A stretch of DNA of 64,000 nucleotides from Flavobacterium seoulense (GCF_000695795.1 NZ_JNCA01000029.1:22001-86000), one strand, 5' to 3'. Counted from the first letter of the stretch, positions 52,299 through 61,823 are shown. Notes: generated by a model from the letters alone, not told the origin. Made by a program: numbers and translations.

Positions 52299-52852
52299 TT
52301 CAATTTATAAGAAATCATAATACCGCCTCGGTACGGAAGCCATTCACCACTTTTATTAAAGTTTTTTACTGATTCGTATCTTCCTGGCGTTCCATCTAAA
52401 TAATAGCCTTTATAAAATCCCTGATGCCAGCCACCACCAATAAAAGCATCTAGAACAAATTTATCACTTAATCTTTTTTGGTAACCAATTGTGGCACCAA
52501 TGTGGTAACCTAGACCTTTTTCATAATGATTCGTTCCCCAATAATTCCATTTTTGTATTTTATATACATCGCCTCCAAAATGAAATCCTGTATAAAAGCC
52601 ATTGAACTTTTCATGAAAGTGATAACGGTATTCAGGAGTTATCATTAAAGCCTGCATTGGTTTTCCATCAAAAGATTTCCAAAAAGAAGCAAAACCATCA
52701 ATACTAAAAGTAGATTTTGCTCCAATACTCGTTTCAATTCCTAGTTGAGGAACAGCAACCAAAGCACTTAAACCATTAATTTTGATATAGGTTTGTGCTC
52801 TGGATACAAGTGAAATAAAAACTAGAAGCGAAAATAATATTGCTTTTTTCAT
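52295..52852 (-). CDS. DUF3575 outer-membrane barrel-like protein
   Basis: A secreted protein of 185 residues with a signal peptide (KKAILFSLLVFISLVSRAQ). The mature domain shows alternating amphipathic strands, with MQALMITPEYRYHFHEKFNG and FHFGGDVYKIQKW, as in the DUF3575 family of small outer-membrane barrels. The ATG at 52852 puts the signal at the N-terminus; an ATG five codons earlier is also possible. Function unknown. Confidence 0.8.
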   Translation of the reverse strand: MKKAILFSLLVFISLVSRAQTYIKINGLSALVAVPQLGIETSIGAKSTFSIDGFASFWKSFDGKPMQALMITPEYRYHFHEKFNGFYTGFHFGGDVYKIQKWNYWGTNHYEKGLGYHIGATIGYQKRLSDKFVLDAFIGGGWHQGFYKGYYLDGTPGRYESVKNFNKSGEWLPYRGGIMISYKLN

Positions 52853-52974
52853 TAATTTTTTTGTCAAGCAACATTAATTTATTGCCAATTAGTTTACAAA
52901 TATAATTTTTTAGCTTGTAATATATTTATTATAATATGTTAATTAAAAAGTAAATTATTGCGTGAATTAATTAA

Positions 52975-53829
52975 TTAAATTATCTCAATTTTAAATTGTG
53001 AAGTGAAAATATCATTTGCTTCAATGACTTGAATTCCTTCTTTTTCGAATAAATTTCCTGTTGTTTCATTAGTGTCAGAATAACCATGCCAAGGTTCGAT
53101 ACAAAGAAAGGGAGCGTCTTTTTTTGTCCAAATTCCTAAGTGAGGAAATCCCTGAAAATGAACTTTTAATAAAGGATTATTATTGTGTAAAACAGCTAGT
53201 TTTTTTGATATTAAACTTTTAAAAATCAAAGCGTCATTTTCGAATAAAGAATAATTTAATTTAACCAAATTGTCTGTTTTTTCAAGAGTTTCGGTTTTAC
53301 TAGAGATTAAATCATTTTCTAAAAGATGGTAAACTAAAGTTTCGTCTTTTTCGAATTCAATAGCATAATTTTCAAAATTTCCATTTAAAGCAAAAGCAGG
53401 ATGAGCGCCTATTGAAAACGGCATCTTAGATTGATTTTTGTTAATTACTTTATATTGAATGATCAGATTTTTCTCTTCGATTGAATAGTGTATCTGAAAT
53501 TCAAAATCAAATGGATATACTTTTAAAGTTTCTTTGTTTGATTGTATTGAAAAAATAGCACTATTTTTAGTTTTTTCAATTAGTTCGAAAGTCATGTCTC
53601 TTGCAAAACCATGTCTGGATAGAGAATATTTCTGGTTATTTAAAGTATAAGAATTGTTTTTAAGTGTACCAACAATGGGAAATAAAACAGGAGAATGTTT
53701 GCCCCAAAAATCAGGATTGCCTTCCCATATGTATTCTTTATTGGTATCATTTGTCAGTAATGAGAATAATTCGGCACCTTTATGATTGATATTTGCGGTA
53801 ATAAATTCGTTAGAAATTGTAGATGTCAA
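52975..53829 (-). CDS. Aldose 1-epimerase family protein
   Basis: A beta-sandwich protein of 284 residues related to galactose mutarotase and glucose-6-phosphate 1-epimerase (YeaD-like). WGKHSPVLFPIVGTLKNN and SLSRHGFARDMTFELIE carry the conserved His/Arg region; PFSIGAHPAFALNG holds the second His and FLCIEPWHGYSD the Glu. The exact sugar is unknown. Confidence 0.9.
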   Translation of the reverse strand: MTSTISNEFITANINHKGAELFSLLTNDTNKEYIWEGNPDFWGKHSPVLFPIVGTLKNNSYTLNNQKYSLSRHGFARDMTFELIEKTKNSAIFSIQSNKETLKVYPFDFEFQIHYSIEEKNLIIQYKVINKNQSKMPFSIGAHPAFALNGNFENYAIEFEKDETLVYHLLENDLISSKTETLEKTDNLVKLNYSLFENDALIFKSLISKKLAVLHNNNPLLKVHFQGFPHLGIWTKKDAPFLCIEPWHGYSDTNETTGNLFEKEGIQVIEANDIFTSQFKIEII

Positions 53830-53951
53830 AATAGTAAATTTTTAATAAATATATTTTTCGATAAATATATTTCATAAATTTTAATTAAAGCTCTAATTTA
53901 ATGAAAGGAATATGTGATTTTTTTTATTAATTTGTTTCAAATTGAAAAAAT

Positions 53952-56207
53952 ATGAGAAACATTCGATTAGGTGCTATTTTTCAGATAGCATTATTTTTAG
54001 GGACTTTATCCGTTCAGGCTCAGGAAAAATCAGTTCTAAAACCGACTTCTAATTATAATTATCATGATGCTTTTGCTCCATTTTTTTACACTAAAAATGG
54101 AACTGCTACACGTTCAGCAAGTGGTCAGCCAGGAGCTGAATATTGGCAAAACCGTGCCGATTATAAATTGACAGCAACTTTAAATGCACAAACTAATGAA
54201 ATTGTAGGAACAGATATTATTACGTACACTAATAATAGTACCGATTCTATGTCGTTTTTGTGGTTAAATTTAGACCAAAATTTATTCAAGGCTGATTCTC
54301 GAGGTGAGGCTATTGTACCTATTACAGGAAGCAGAAATGGTAAACGAGGACAAATTTTTGACGGAGGTCATAAAATAAAGTCGGTAAAAATTATTAAAAT
54401 CGATAATAAAAAAGTTGCCGATGTTGAAGCTAAATACATTATTAGTGACACTCGTATGCAATTATTTCTCCCTGAAGAATTAAAATCAAAAGGAGGGAAA
54501 ATTGAGTTCAAAATTGAGTTTTCTTATATTTCGCCTAATGAAGGTTCAGACAGAACAGGGGTTTTAGAAACTAAAAACGGAAAAATATTTACTATTGCTC
54601 AATGGTATCCTCGTATGTGTGTGTATGATGATGTAAGAGGATGGAATACTAATCCCTATTTAGGTGCTTCTGAATTTTATTTAGAGTATGGTGATTTTGA
54701 TATTGCTATCACGGCTCCAGCAAATCATATTGTGGTTTCTTCCGGTGAATTATTGAATCCTAAAGAAGTATATTCGGCAGAGGAATACAAACGTTTTTTA
54801 CAGGCAAAAGAAAGTGATAAAACAGTTATTATTCATTCTAAAGATGATGTATTAGCAAAAAAAACGACAACTACGGGAACTAAAACATGGCGTTACAAAA
54901 TGGTTAATGCCCGTGATGTTTCCTGGGCTTCTTCGCCAGCTTTTATTTTAGACGGAGCTCGAATTAATTTACCAAGTGGTAAAAAATCATTGGCATTATC
55001 AGCTTATCCGGTAGAAAGTGACGGAAATGATGCCTGGGGACGTTCGACTGAATATGTAAAGCATTCGATAGAAAATTATTCTAAAAGATGGATGGAATAT
55101 ACCTATCCTGTAGCAACAAATGTTGCGGGGAATGAAGGCGGAATGGAATATCCGGGAATTGTTTTTTGCAGTTGGAAATCAAAAGGAAAAAGATTGTGGG
55201 GTGTTACCGATCATGAATTTGGACACAACTGGTTTCCAATGATTGTAGGTTCTAACGAACGTTTATTTGGATGGATGGACGAAGGTTTTAATACTTTTAT
55301 TAATTCGTTGAGTGATCTTGATTTTAATAATGGCGAGTACAAGGAAGACAAAGAAGACATGCATGAAAAAGGTACTTCATACACAGATGCTATTTTGGAA
55401 CCTATTATGACTTCGCCAGATAATATGAAAGAAGAGCACATTGGTGATTTGTGTTATTCTAAACCAAGTGCCGGATTAGTTATTTTGCGTGAGCAGGTTT
55501 TAGGACCAGAACGTTTTGATTTGGCTTTAAAAACTTATGTAGAGCGCTGGGCTTTTAAACATCCACAACCGGATGATTTTTTCAGAACGATGGAAAATGT
55601 TGGAGGAGAAGATTTAGGTTGGTTCTGGCGAGGTTGGTTTCAGTACAATTGGAAATTTGATCAGGGGATAAACGGAATAAAATATGTGAAAAACAATCCT
55701 AAAAAAGGAGTATTTATTACTATTGAAAATTTTGAAAAAATGCCAATGCCGGTTGTGATGGATATTAAACTGAAAAGCGGAAAAGTCGATCGCGTGAAAA
55801 TACCAGTAGAAGTATGGCAAAAAAATACAACATGGACTTTTCAACACAATTCTACAGAGGAAATTGAAAAAATTACTTTAGATCCGGATCGTGTTTTTCC
55901 GGATAGTAATTCGGCAAATAATGTTTGGACTTCCAGCAAGGGTTTAGTAGAAGAAGACATGATTTATGATCCGTATTTAGGAACTTTTTCGAATGCGAGA
56001 GTGCCAATAAAGATTGTTATATCAGAAAAAAATACTTTACTGAATGTAGAAATTACTGATTATCCGGAATTCTCTGTTGATATGATTGGGAAAGATGAAT
56101 TTGAATCGAAACGTGCGGGTTTAAAATTCAAATATAATGCTGATAAAACAGGATTTGATATGACTATTGGAGATGGAAGAGTAATTCCTTTTACCAAAGA
56201 AAAATAA
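53952..56207 (+). CDS. M1-family zinc metallopeptidase
   Basis: A secreted aminopeptidase-like enzyme of 751 residues with a signal peptide (FLGTLSVQAQ). The zinc site HEFGH starts at residue 421, and the third ligand Glu444 comes 19 residues after the second His in GWMDEGFN, exactly the M1 spacing. An N-terminal beta-sandwich precedes the catalytic domain. The GAMEN exopeptidase motif appears as GNEGGMEYPG. It probably acts in the periplasm. A terminator follows. Confidence 0.93.
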   Translation: MRNIRLGAIFQIALFLGTLSVQAQEKSVLKPTSNYNYHDAFAPFFYTKNGTATRSASGQPGAEYWQNRADYKLTATLNAQTNEIVGTDIITYTNNSTDSMSFLWLNLDQNLFKADSRGEAIVPITGSRNGKRGQIFDGGHKIKSVKIIKIDNKKVADVEAKYIISDTRMQLFLPEELKSKGGKIEFKIEFSYISPNEGSDRTGVLETKNGKIFTIAQWYPRMCVYDDVRGWNTNPYLGASEFYLEYGDFDIAITAPANHIVVSSGELLNPKEVYSAEEYKRFLQAKESDKTVIIHSKDDVLAKKTTTTGTKTWRYKMVNARDVSWASSPAFILDGARINLPSGKKSLALSAYPVESDGNDAWGRSTEYVKHSIENYSKRWMEYTYPVATNVAGNEGGMEYPGIVFCSWKSKGKRLWGVTDHEFGHNWFPMIVGSNERLFGWMDEGFNTFINSLSDLDFNNGEYKEDKEDMHEKGTSYTDAILEPIMTSPDNMKEEHIGDLCYSKPSAGLVILREQVLGPERFDLALKTYVERWAFKHPQPDDFFRTMENVGGEDLGWFWRGWFQYNWKFDQGINGIKYVKNNPKKGVFITIENFEKMPMPVVMDIKLKSGKVDRVKIPVEVWQKNTTWTFQHNSTEEIEKITLDPDRVFPDSNSANNVWTSSKGLVEEDMIYDPYLGTFSNARVPIKIVISEKNTLLNVEITDYPEFSVDMIGKDEFESKRAGLKFKYNADKTGFDMTIGDGRVIPFTKEK

Positions 56208-56223
56208 ATTACAAATTTCTATT

Positions 56224-56267
56224 AAAACAAAAACGGTTATTGAATTTTCAATAGCCGTTTTTGTTTT
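56224..56267 (+). terminator. Terminator after M1 peptidase gene
   Basis: Long arms of about 20 bases centred on ACGGTTATTGA / TCAATAGCCGT with one G-T pair, followed by a T-rich tract. Confidence 0.85.
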
Positions 56268-56366
56268 AAATAATTATTATATCTTAAAAAATCTTTGTTT
56301 GCTACGATTAAAAAAATGTACTTTTATTGCGTTTTATTTATTACTAATTTTTTCAACAACTTCATT

Positions 56367-57062
56367 TTGGATAAAAAGATTACGATTGCAATTGATGGAT
56401 TTTCTTCTACAGGAAAAAGTACTTTGGCGAAACAACTGGCAAAACAGTTAGGATATGTATTTGTAGATACTGGTGCTATGTATCGCGCAATCGCTTTTTT
56501 TTCGATGGAACACGGCTATATTACTCCCGATTTTTTTGATAAAGAAACTTTGATAAACAGTCTGCCAAGTATCCGTTTGCAATTTAAATTCAATGCCGAA
56601 TTGGGCTTTGCCGAAATGTATTTGAATGATGAAAATGTTGAAAAACAAATTAGAACCATTGAAGTTTCTAATTATGTTAGTAAAGTTGCCGAAATTCCCG
56701 AAGTACGAACGAAATTAGTCGAGCAACAACAGCAAATGGGAAAAAACAAAGGAATCGTTATGGATGGCAGAGATATAGGAACGGTTGTTTTTCCAGATGC
56801 CGAATTGAAGATTTTTATGACTGCCAGCGCACAAACCCGTGCTCAAAGACGTTTTGATGAATTAGTTCAAAAAGGCGATCAGGTTACATTTGAAGAAGTG
56901 CTTAAAAATGTAGAAGAACGCGATTATATCGATACACACCGCAGCAATTCGCCATTAGTGATAGCTGATGATGCAGTCGAAATTGATAATTCAAACCTGA
57001 ATAGAGAAGAACAATTTGGATTGGTATTAGATTTGGTTAATGAGGTTTTGCAAAAGGGTTAG
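56367..57062 (+). CDS. cmk: Cytidylate kinase
   Basis: This enzyme of 231 residues phosphorylates CMP and dCMP. With the TTG at 56367 as start it opens MDKKITIAIDGFSSTGKSTL with the P-loop at the usual distance. VDTGAMYRAIAFF and VMDGRDIGTVVFPDAELKIF follow. Upstream in-frame starts would add a hydrophobic leader that no cytosolic kinase has, so I reject them. It precedes a nucleoside symporter, consistent with nucleotide metabolism. Confidence 0.94.
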   Translation: MDKKITIAIDGFSSTGKSTLAKQLAKQLGYVFVDTGAMYRAIAFFSMEHGYITPDFFDKETLINSLPSIRLQFKFNAELGFAEMYLNDENVEKQIRTIEVSNYVSKVAEIPEVRTKLVEQQQQMGKNKGIVMDGRDIGTVVFPDAELKIFMTASAQTRAQRRFDELVQKGDQVTFEEVLKNVEERDYIDTHRSNSPLVIADDAVEIDNSNLNREEQFGLVLDLVNEVLQKG

Positions 57063-57116
57063 TATTTGGTAAAACTAACATTAAATTTATATTTTGAATA
57101 AACAAAATTCTTTCTG

Positions 57117-58493
57117 ATGAGTATTAAATTTAGGTTAGCTTTAATGAGTTTTCTCCAGTTTTTTGTTTGGGGCGCCTGGTTGATTACAATAGCCAATTAT
57201 TGGTTTGGCACCAAACATTGGGATGGTACTCAGTTTGGCCTTGTTTTTAGTACCATGGGAATTGCTTCTTTGTTTATGCCTACGCTCACCGGAATAATTG
57301 CAGATAGATGGATAAATGCCGAAAAACTATACAGTGTACTTCATTTATTGTATGCCGGAGTTTTATTTTGTTTACCAGCTGTGACTGATTCTACTACTTT
57401 TATTTATGTGATTTTATTAGCCATGTGTTTTTATATGCCTACTATTTCATTGTGTAATTCCGTTTCTTATAATGCTTTAATTGTCGAAAAAAGTGATGTG
57501 GTGAAAGTTTTTCCGCCCATTCGTGTTTGGGGAACTGTTGGTTTTATCGTTGCTATGTGGATTACTAATTTGTCAGGAAGTAAAGCCACAGAATATCAGT
57601 TTTACATTGCCGGAATTGGAGCTTTAATTTTAGGGATTTATGCTTTTACATTGCCGGAATGTAAGCCGCAGCAATTAACTAAAGAAAATGCTTCATGGGT
57701 TGAAACTTTAGGTTTAGAAGCTTTTAAGTTGTTTGGAAATTACAAAATGGCTTTGTTTTTTATTTTCTCTATGTTTTTAGGCGGCGCTTTGCAATTAACA
57801 AATGCTTATGGTGATGTTTTTTTAGACGAATTCAAATATTTCCCAGAATATGCTGATTCATTTGTGGTGAAATATTCAACGATTATTATGTCTATTTCTC
57901 AAATATCTGAAACCTTATTTATATTAGCAATTCCGTTTTTTCTGAAACGTTTTGGAATCAAAATAGTGATGCTGATTAGTATGATGGCCTGGGTATTGCG
58001 TTTTGCTTTTTTTGCTTACGGAAATCCATTAGATGGCTTATGGATGATTATAATGTCTTGTATTGTTTACGGAATGGCATTTGACTTTTTTAATGTTTCG
58101 GGTTCTTTATTTATAGTAACGAATACTGATTCTAAAATTCGTTCTTCAGCTCAGGGGTTATTTATGATGATGACCAATGGTTTTGGTGCCATTTTAGGAA
58201 GTCTCAGCTCGGGATGGATTATTGATCATTTTTTTACCAAAGCATTTACAAATACAATCGAATTAGCCCGTTTTTTGAATACCAATTCTTCTAATGTGTT
58301 AATGAATGATTTTCTAAAGAATCAGGCTGTAAATATTGATACAAACGGAGATTTTAGTCAGGCTGTTTTTATGAAAGACTGGCAAACAATATGGTTGTCT
58401 TTTGCTTTATATGCTTTGGTTGTTGCTATAGTTTTTGCTGTTTTGTTTAAACATAAACATGATCCTAAAGTGATTGAAAATTATAAGCATTAA
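57117..58493 (+). CDS. Nucleoside:H+ symporter (NupG/XapB-like MFS)
   Basis: An inner-membrane carrier of 458 residues of the Nuc_H_symport MFS group: MSIKFRLALMSFLQFFVWGAW and MPTLTGIIADRWINAEKLY near the start are typical, and about twelve hydrophobic segments follow. An internal soluble piece (TNTIELARFLNTNSSNVLMN) interrupts the last third. Position after cmk fits nucleoside salvage. A terminator follows. Confidence 0.9.
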   Translation: MSIKFRLALMSFLQFFVWGAWLITIANYWFGTKHWDGTQFGLVFSTMGIASLFMPTLTGIIADRWINAEKLYSVLHLLYAGVLFCLPAVTDSTTFIYVILLAMCFYMPTISLCNSVSYNALIVEKSDVVKVFPPIRVWGTVGFIVAMWITNLSGSKATEYQFYIAGIGALILGIYAFTLPECKPQQLTKENASWVETLGLEAFKLFGNYKMALFFIFSMFLGGALQLTNAYGDVFLDEFKYFPEYADSFVVKYSTIIMSISQISETLFILAIPFFLKRFGIKIVMLISMMAWVLRFAFFAYGNPLDGLWMIIMSCIVYGMAFDFFNVSGSLFIVTNTDSKIRSSAQGLFMMMTNGFGAILGSLSSGWIIDHFFTKAFTNTIELARFLNTNSSNVLMNDFLKNQAVNIDTNGDFSQAVFMKDWQTIWLSFALYALVVAIVFAVLFKHKHDPKVIENYKH

Positions 58494-58519
58494 AGATATT
58501 TTTAAACGTATTTATATAA

Positions 58520-58550
58520 AAAATGAGTTAGGTAATTCCTAACTCATTTT
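58520..58550. terminator. Terminator between symporter and hsp20 genes
   Basis: AAAATGAGTTAGG / CCTAACTCATTTT pair perfectly around TAATT, with T-runs on both sides. Confidence 0.85.
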
Positions 58551-58572
58551 TGTTTTTAGCTAACAGTTTGGT

Positions 58573-59010
58573 TTATTTAATATCGATAAGTTTTGGAGAT
58601 TTGGGTTTTGCCTCTTCTTTTTTAGGAATATCGATAGATAAAATTCCGTTTTCATATTTGGCCGAGATTTTTTCTTCGTCCACATGTTCAGGAAGCGTAA
58701 AGGAGCGACTGAAAGACTGATAGCTGAATTCCTGTTTGGTAATTCTTTCACCGTCTTTGAGTTCATTGTTTAGTTTTTTTTCTGAAGAGATTGTTAATAA
58801 ATCATTATTCAGTTCAATTTTGAAATCTGGTTTTTCAAAACCGGGAGCAGCTACTTCTACTAAAAAAGAATCTTTAGTTTCTTTAATATTTAAAGTAGGC
58901 AGCGTAGTGTTGGTCATTGAAAAATTATTTCTATTCCAACCTTCAAAATCATTATTAAAAAATCTGTCAAATAAACCAGGCCATTGATTTTGATATCTAA
59001 CAAGTGTCAT
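58573..59010 (-). CDS. Hsp20 / alpha-crystallin family small heat-shock protein
   Basis: A chaperone of 145 residues. The alpha-crystallin domain runs from about residue 40 (PTLNIKETKDSFLVEVAAPGFEKPDFKIEL) to ISAKYENGILSIDIPKKEE, followed by a C-terminal IxI-type tail (PKLIDIK). It opens with LVRYQNQWPGLFDRFFNNDFE, as in flavobacterial Hsp20. It is transcribed from the large gap upstream of the Rnk-like gene; no CIRCE operator is seen. Confidence 0.93.
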   Translation of the reverse strand: MTLVRYQNQWPGLFDRFFNNDFEGWNRNNFSMTNTTLPTLNIKETKDSFLVEVAAPGFEKPDFKIELNNDLLTISSEKKLNNELKDGERITKQEFSYQSFSRSFTLPEHVDEEKISAKYENGILSIDIPKKEEAKPKSPKLIDIK

Positions 59011-59371
59011 AATAATAAAATTTTAAGTTAAACAATATTTTTATTGTGAAACAGCAAAGAAAATACCATTTGCAAAATACTGACAATACGTTAGTTGTTG
59101 GCTTTTTTTATGTCTTTTTGATTCTGAAAATTTTATTAATTTTTAAGAATGAAATGTCAATTTTTCAGTTTTTAAATGGTTTAAAAGTCAGTGTTTTAAA
59201 TTACTTCTATAAAATTTGCTTCATGAGGACACTTAGCAGATTCTAAATTTAGGAATATCGATATCTTGTTTTTTTCACTTGTCTAGTTACTGCTTTAATT
59301 GTTTTCAAATTGTTAAAAGAAGTGGTTGTTCCCTTTATAATTTGTAGCTTGCTGTTTCAATTGAAAAGACT

Positions 59372-59485
59372 ATGGATTTCTCATTTTTTTATTCAATCAT
59401 TACCGTTGCAATAGGGCAGTTATTTATATTGTTCTATTTGCATGACGACTCATTCTTAAAATGTTCTAAAGAGTTTATAAAGTAA
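59372..59485 (+). CDS. Possible very small membrane protein
   Basis: A frame of 37 codons starting ATG that reads MDFSFFYSIITVAIGQLFIL then a charged end FLKCSKEFIK, i.e. one membrane span with a positive C-terminus. No promoter or conservation can be shown, so coding is uncertain. Confidence 0.2.
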   Translation: MDFSFFYSIITVAIGQLFILFYLHDDSFLKCSKEFIK

Positions 59486-59602
59486 GCCCTGTCCGCCCAA
59501 GGCAGGGAATTTTTCCTATTTCTTTATAAATTAATAATTCATCAATCATTACTAAGCTGATTTATTGTTGTTCTTTTCCAATTCGAAAGTATAGGGGAGG
59601 AA

Positions 59603-59610
59603 TAATTTTG
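59603..59610 (+). promoter_or_regulatory. Candidate -7 box before the Rnk-like gene
   Basis: TAATTTTG, a perfect TAnnTTTG, 48 bases upstream of the ATG. A -33 element is not clear. Confidence 0.4.
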
Positions 59611-59658
59611 GGTACTATACAATGAAGCTTTAAGTATTGATATAAAAAAGAACAAAAA

Positions 59659-60048
59659 ATGATTCAAGCTGCAGAACAAGAAATTGTATTAACAACAGGT
59701 ATTTATGATTTGATTAAAGATCATGTTAGAAGAAAAAAAGTAACTGTTGAAGAAGAAGAAGTTTTAAAAAATCAATTAAAAAAAGCAAAACAGGTTACAC
59801 GAAAAAATTTGCCTTTAGACGTGGTAACAATTGATACAAAAGTTACAGTTAAAAATAAAGTTACAAATCAGGAGGAAATATATACTCTTGTAGCGCCTGA
59901 TCGTGCAAAAAGGCGCAACAATACCGAATCTATTTTAAGTACCATTGGTTTGGCTCTCGTTGGATGTAAGATAGGCGATGTAATTCACTGGAATTTTAAT
60001 GCTGAACAAAAGGAATTAGAAATTGTAAATGTTGAGCGATTAGTATAA
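59659..60048 (+). CDS. GreA/GreB C-terminal-like (Rnk-type) factor
   Basis: A protein of 129 residues with an N-terminal helical segment and a GreA/GreB C-terminal FKBP-like domain: LDVVTIDTKVTVKNKVTNQ, YTLVAPDRAK, STIGLALVGCKIGDVIHW. It resembles Rnk, which binds RNA polymerase near the secondary channel but lacks the long Gre coiled coil. The exact role is inferred. It lies near Hsp20, suggesting a stress context, and is followed by a terminator. Confidence 0.85.
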   Translation: MIQAAEQEIVLTTGIYDLIKDHVRRKKVTVEEEEVLKNQLKKAKQVTRKNLPLDVVTIDTKVTVKNKVTNQEEIYTLVAPDRAKRRNNTESILSTIGLALVGCKIGDVIHWNFNAEQKELEIVNVERLV

Positions 60049-60070
60049 TTCAAATTGCATATTAAATTAA

Positions 60071-60108
60071 AAAAGTCGTCTGTTTCTGTATTGAAATGGA
60101 CGACTTTT
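60071..60108 (+). terminator. Terminator after Rnk-like gene
   Basis: AAAAGTCGTC / GACGACTTTT with further inner pairing (TTTC/GAAA) and following Ts. Confidence 0.8.
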
Positions 60109-60185
60109 CTATTTTTAAAATCATTTTTTACTGTAAATTTTTCTAAATATACTAATTACAATTATCTTGGGGATGGGGATTTGTT

Positions 60186-60839
60186 TTAACAAGGAAACCA
60201 CCAATGCATAAAATACAATTTCCCGTTTTTTAGAAAAACTTTAATATGTCCGTCAGAAATATTGTCTTTGTCTTCTCTTAATTGAATGACTTGTAATTTT
60301 CCTTCTCCATATACGTCTAAAGTGTGAATTGTATTGACAGCATTAGGAAATAATTTTCGTAGATCATTTATTGTAGTGTCCGAATTTAGAATAACATTAT
60401 TGTATTTTAAATAGTTGTTTTTAGTAAAACGAAATTCATCAACGGCAACTTTGTCTTTGCTGTTTTCAAATCGGGAGCCGTTTTTGTATAAATATTTGTC
60501 TTCTAAATCTTTGCTTCCGTCCGGATTTTCAAAAATATAAGCACAAGGTTCTTCTTCGCTCATTAGTTTTGTACTGTCTGCTTTATCAAAGAATATTTCA
60601 AATTCTTTCAATGAAAAATACCTGCTTACTTTTCCATTAAATAACATTTTGTTCGCATCAAAAACTTCTATTTGATTGTTAGTTTCTTTGACTGATGTTC
60701 GCTTTTCAGTATTACTTACTTTTTCAGTTGGTTTCGTTTTAATTGTTTCTGAATGGCTTATTTTTGAGTTATTACAAGATTGTAATAGAAACAAAAATAC
60801 AATCAAAAAAGAAAAAGTTGGTATGGAGTGTTTTTTCAT
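60186..60839 (-). CDS. Hypothetical lipoprotein
   Basis: A protein of 217 residues with a lipoprotein signal (LFLLQSC, Cys22), then a Ser/Thr/Lys linker of about 35 residues and a globular domain (SRYFSLKEFEIFFDKADSTK, then NSDTTINDLRKLFPNAVNT). I do not recognise a family. It is preceded by another unknown gene on the same strand with a 56-base gap. Confidence 0.72.
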   Translation of the reverse strand: MKKHSIPTFSFLIVFLFLLQSCNNSKISHSETIKTKPTEKVSNTEKRTSVKETNNQIEVFDANKMLFNGKVSRYFSLKEFEIFFDKADSTKLMSEEEPCAYIFENPDGSKDLEDKYLYKNGSRFENSKDKVAVDEFRFTKNNYLKYNNVILNSDTTINDLRKLFPNAVNTIHTLDVYGEGKLQVIQLREDKDNISDGHIKVFLKNGKLYFMHWWFPC

Positions 60840-60895
60840 TGTTGAAATGAATTTTACTAATATAATTTTTTTTGCTCACTGTTTCTGAGTATGCA

Positions 60896-61495
60896 TCACA
60901 AATCCGTGTTATTTGGTTTCATTGATTCGATTTGAGTGCTCAATATTTGTTTCATCAGAATGAATGAAAATTTAACACCATCTTTTTCAGAAATAATGTC
61001 TTTCAGAAAGATTTTAGAATTGTCATTATAAATTACGGGAAAAGAAATTGATAAATATGTCATTATATTTTTCTTAGGTTCCCAAAATCTATATTTAACT
61101 TCTGTTTTGCCTTCATACTTTTTTAAAAATTTATCTATAGTTTGTCCTTCCTTATACCAATTTACGATTGATTTATTTATCCAAACATCATCCCATTTTT
61201 TAAAGAAAGGAAAATGAGAAAAAATATTTCTAACAAATTTAAAAAGTTCACTCCCGATTTCTGACTCCATTGGTGGACGAGCAGTTTTTAATTTCTCAAT
61301 AATCCATTTTAAAGGTTCGTAATTTAGTAGTTCAGCATAAATAACAAACACTTGGCTAATTTTCGAAAATCTTTCCCAATCATCTTTCTCCCAAAATGAA
61401 TCAAGCATAACTTCGTCATACAAATCAAAGAAACGATTATAAGCTAAAGTTAAAAATTCTATTTCTGAATCGTTCGGTTTAAGATTTTCGTTCAT
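60896..61495 (-). CDS. Hypothetical cytosolic protein
   Basis: A protein of 199 residues with no signal peptide or membrane span. Predicted largely helical in the first half (FLTLAYNRFFDLYDEVMLD) and mixed in the second (EVKYRFWEPKKNIMTYLSIS). It is rich in aromatic and charged residues. No family recognised; it resembles single-gene accessory proteins of unknown role. Confidence 0.6.
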   Translation of the reverse strand: MNENLKPNDSEIEFLTLAYNRFFDLYDEVMLDSFWEKDDWERFSKISQVFVIYAELLNYEPLKWIIEKLKTARPPMESEIGSELFKFVRNIFSHFPFFKKWDDVWINKSIVNWYKEGQTIDKFLKKYEGKTEVKYRFWEPKKNIMTYLSISFPVIYNDNSKIFLKDIISEKDGVKFSFILMKQILSTQIESMKPNNTDL

Positions 61496-61649
61496 TGGAA
61501 AGTGTATTTATACTAACTATTTTGGATGCATGAAAAAACAGTAGAAAGTCAACCCGTTTTTTGTAAATCGGTATGGCAACTGTTATATTTCTTTCAAATA
61601 TATCAAAATATTTTTACAAAATATCTTCTAAAAACAAAACAAACTAAAT

Positions 61650-61725
61650 AGCCCTGATGGAAGCGGCATCCTCTTGTCTCGTCCCAAAAGACGAGACAAG
61701 AGATAGAGCGGACAGCAGGAGGGAA
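61650..61725. repeat. Structured dispersed repeat with 13-bp hairpin
   Basis: AGCCCTGATGGAAGCGGCAT is followed by perfect arms CTCTTGTCTCGTC / GACGAGACAAGAG (61671-61683, 61690-61702) around CCAAAA, then ATAGAGCGGACAGCAGGAGG. The conserved flanks around a variable stem are a pattern I recall from many intergenic sites in Bacteroidetes genomes. Confidence 0.65.
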
Positions 61726-61823
61726 GTGCTTTGAAAACCAACTCATTGTGCTCCTAAAAAAGAAAAAAAAGAGGATAAAAATGAATTTGTCTGGTTTAAG
61801 TAGTGATTATCAGTGGGATTTGT

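Larger units (their letters stand above)
59011..59658. other. Intergenic region between hsp20 and Rnk-like genes
   Basis: A 648-base gap, very AT-rich. It holds a possible 37-codon frame (59372-59485, listed separately), a weak hairpin around CCCTGTCC...GGCAGGG (59488-59509), and a promoter for the Rnk-like gene. A 66-codon frame at 59046-59246 lacks any recognisable feature, and I do not call it. No RNA gene was recognised. Confidence 0.6.

Noticed and set aside
59046..59246. Frame of 66 codons
   Set aside because: It consists of Phe/Leu-rich translation of AT-rich sequence with no motif, and no promoter was recognised.
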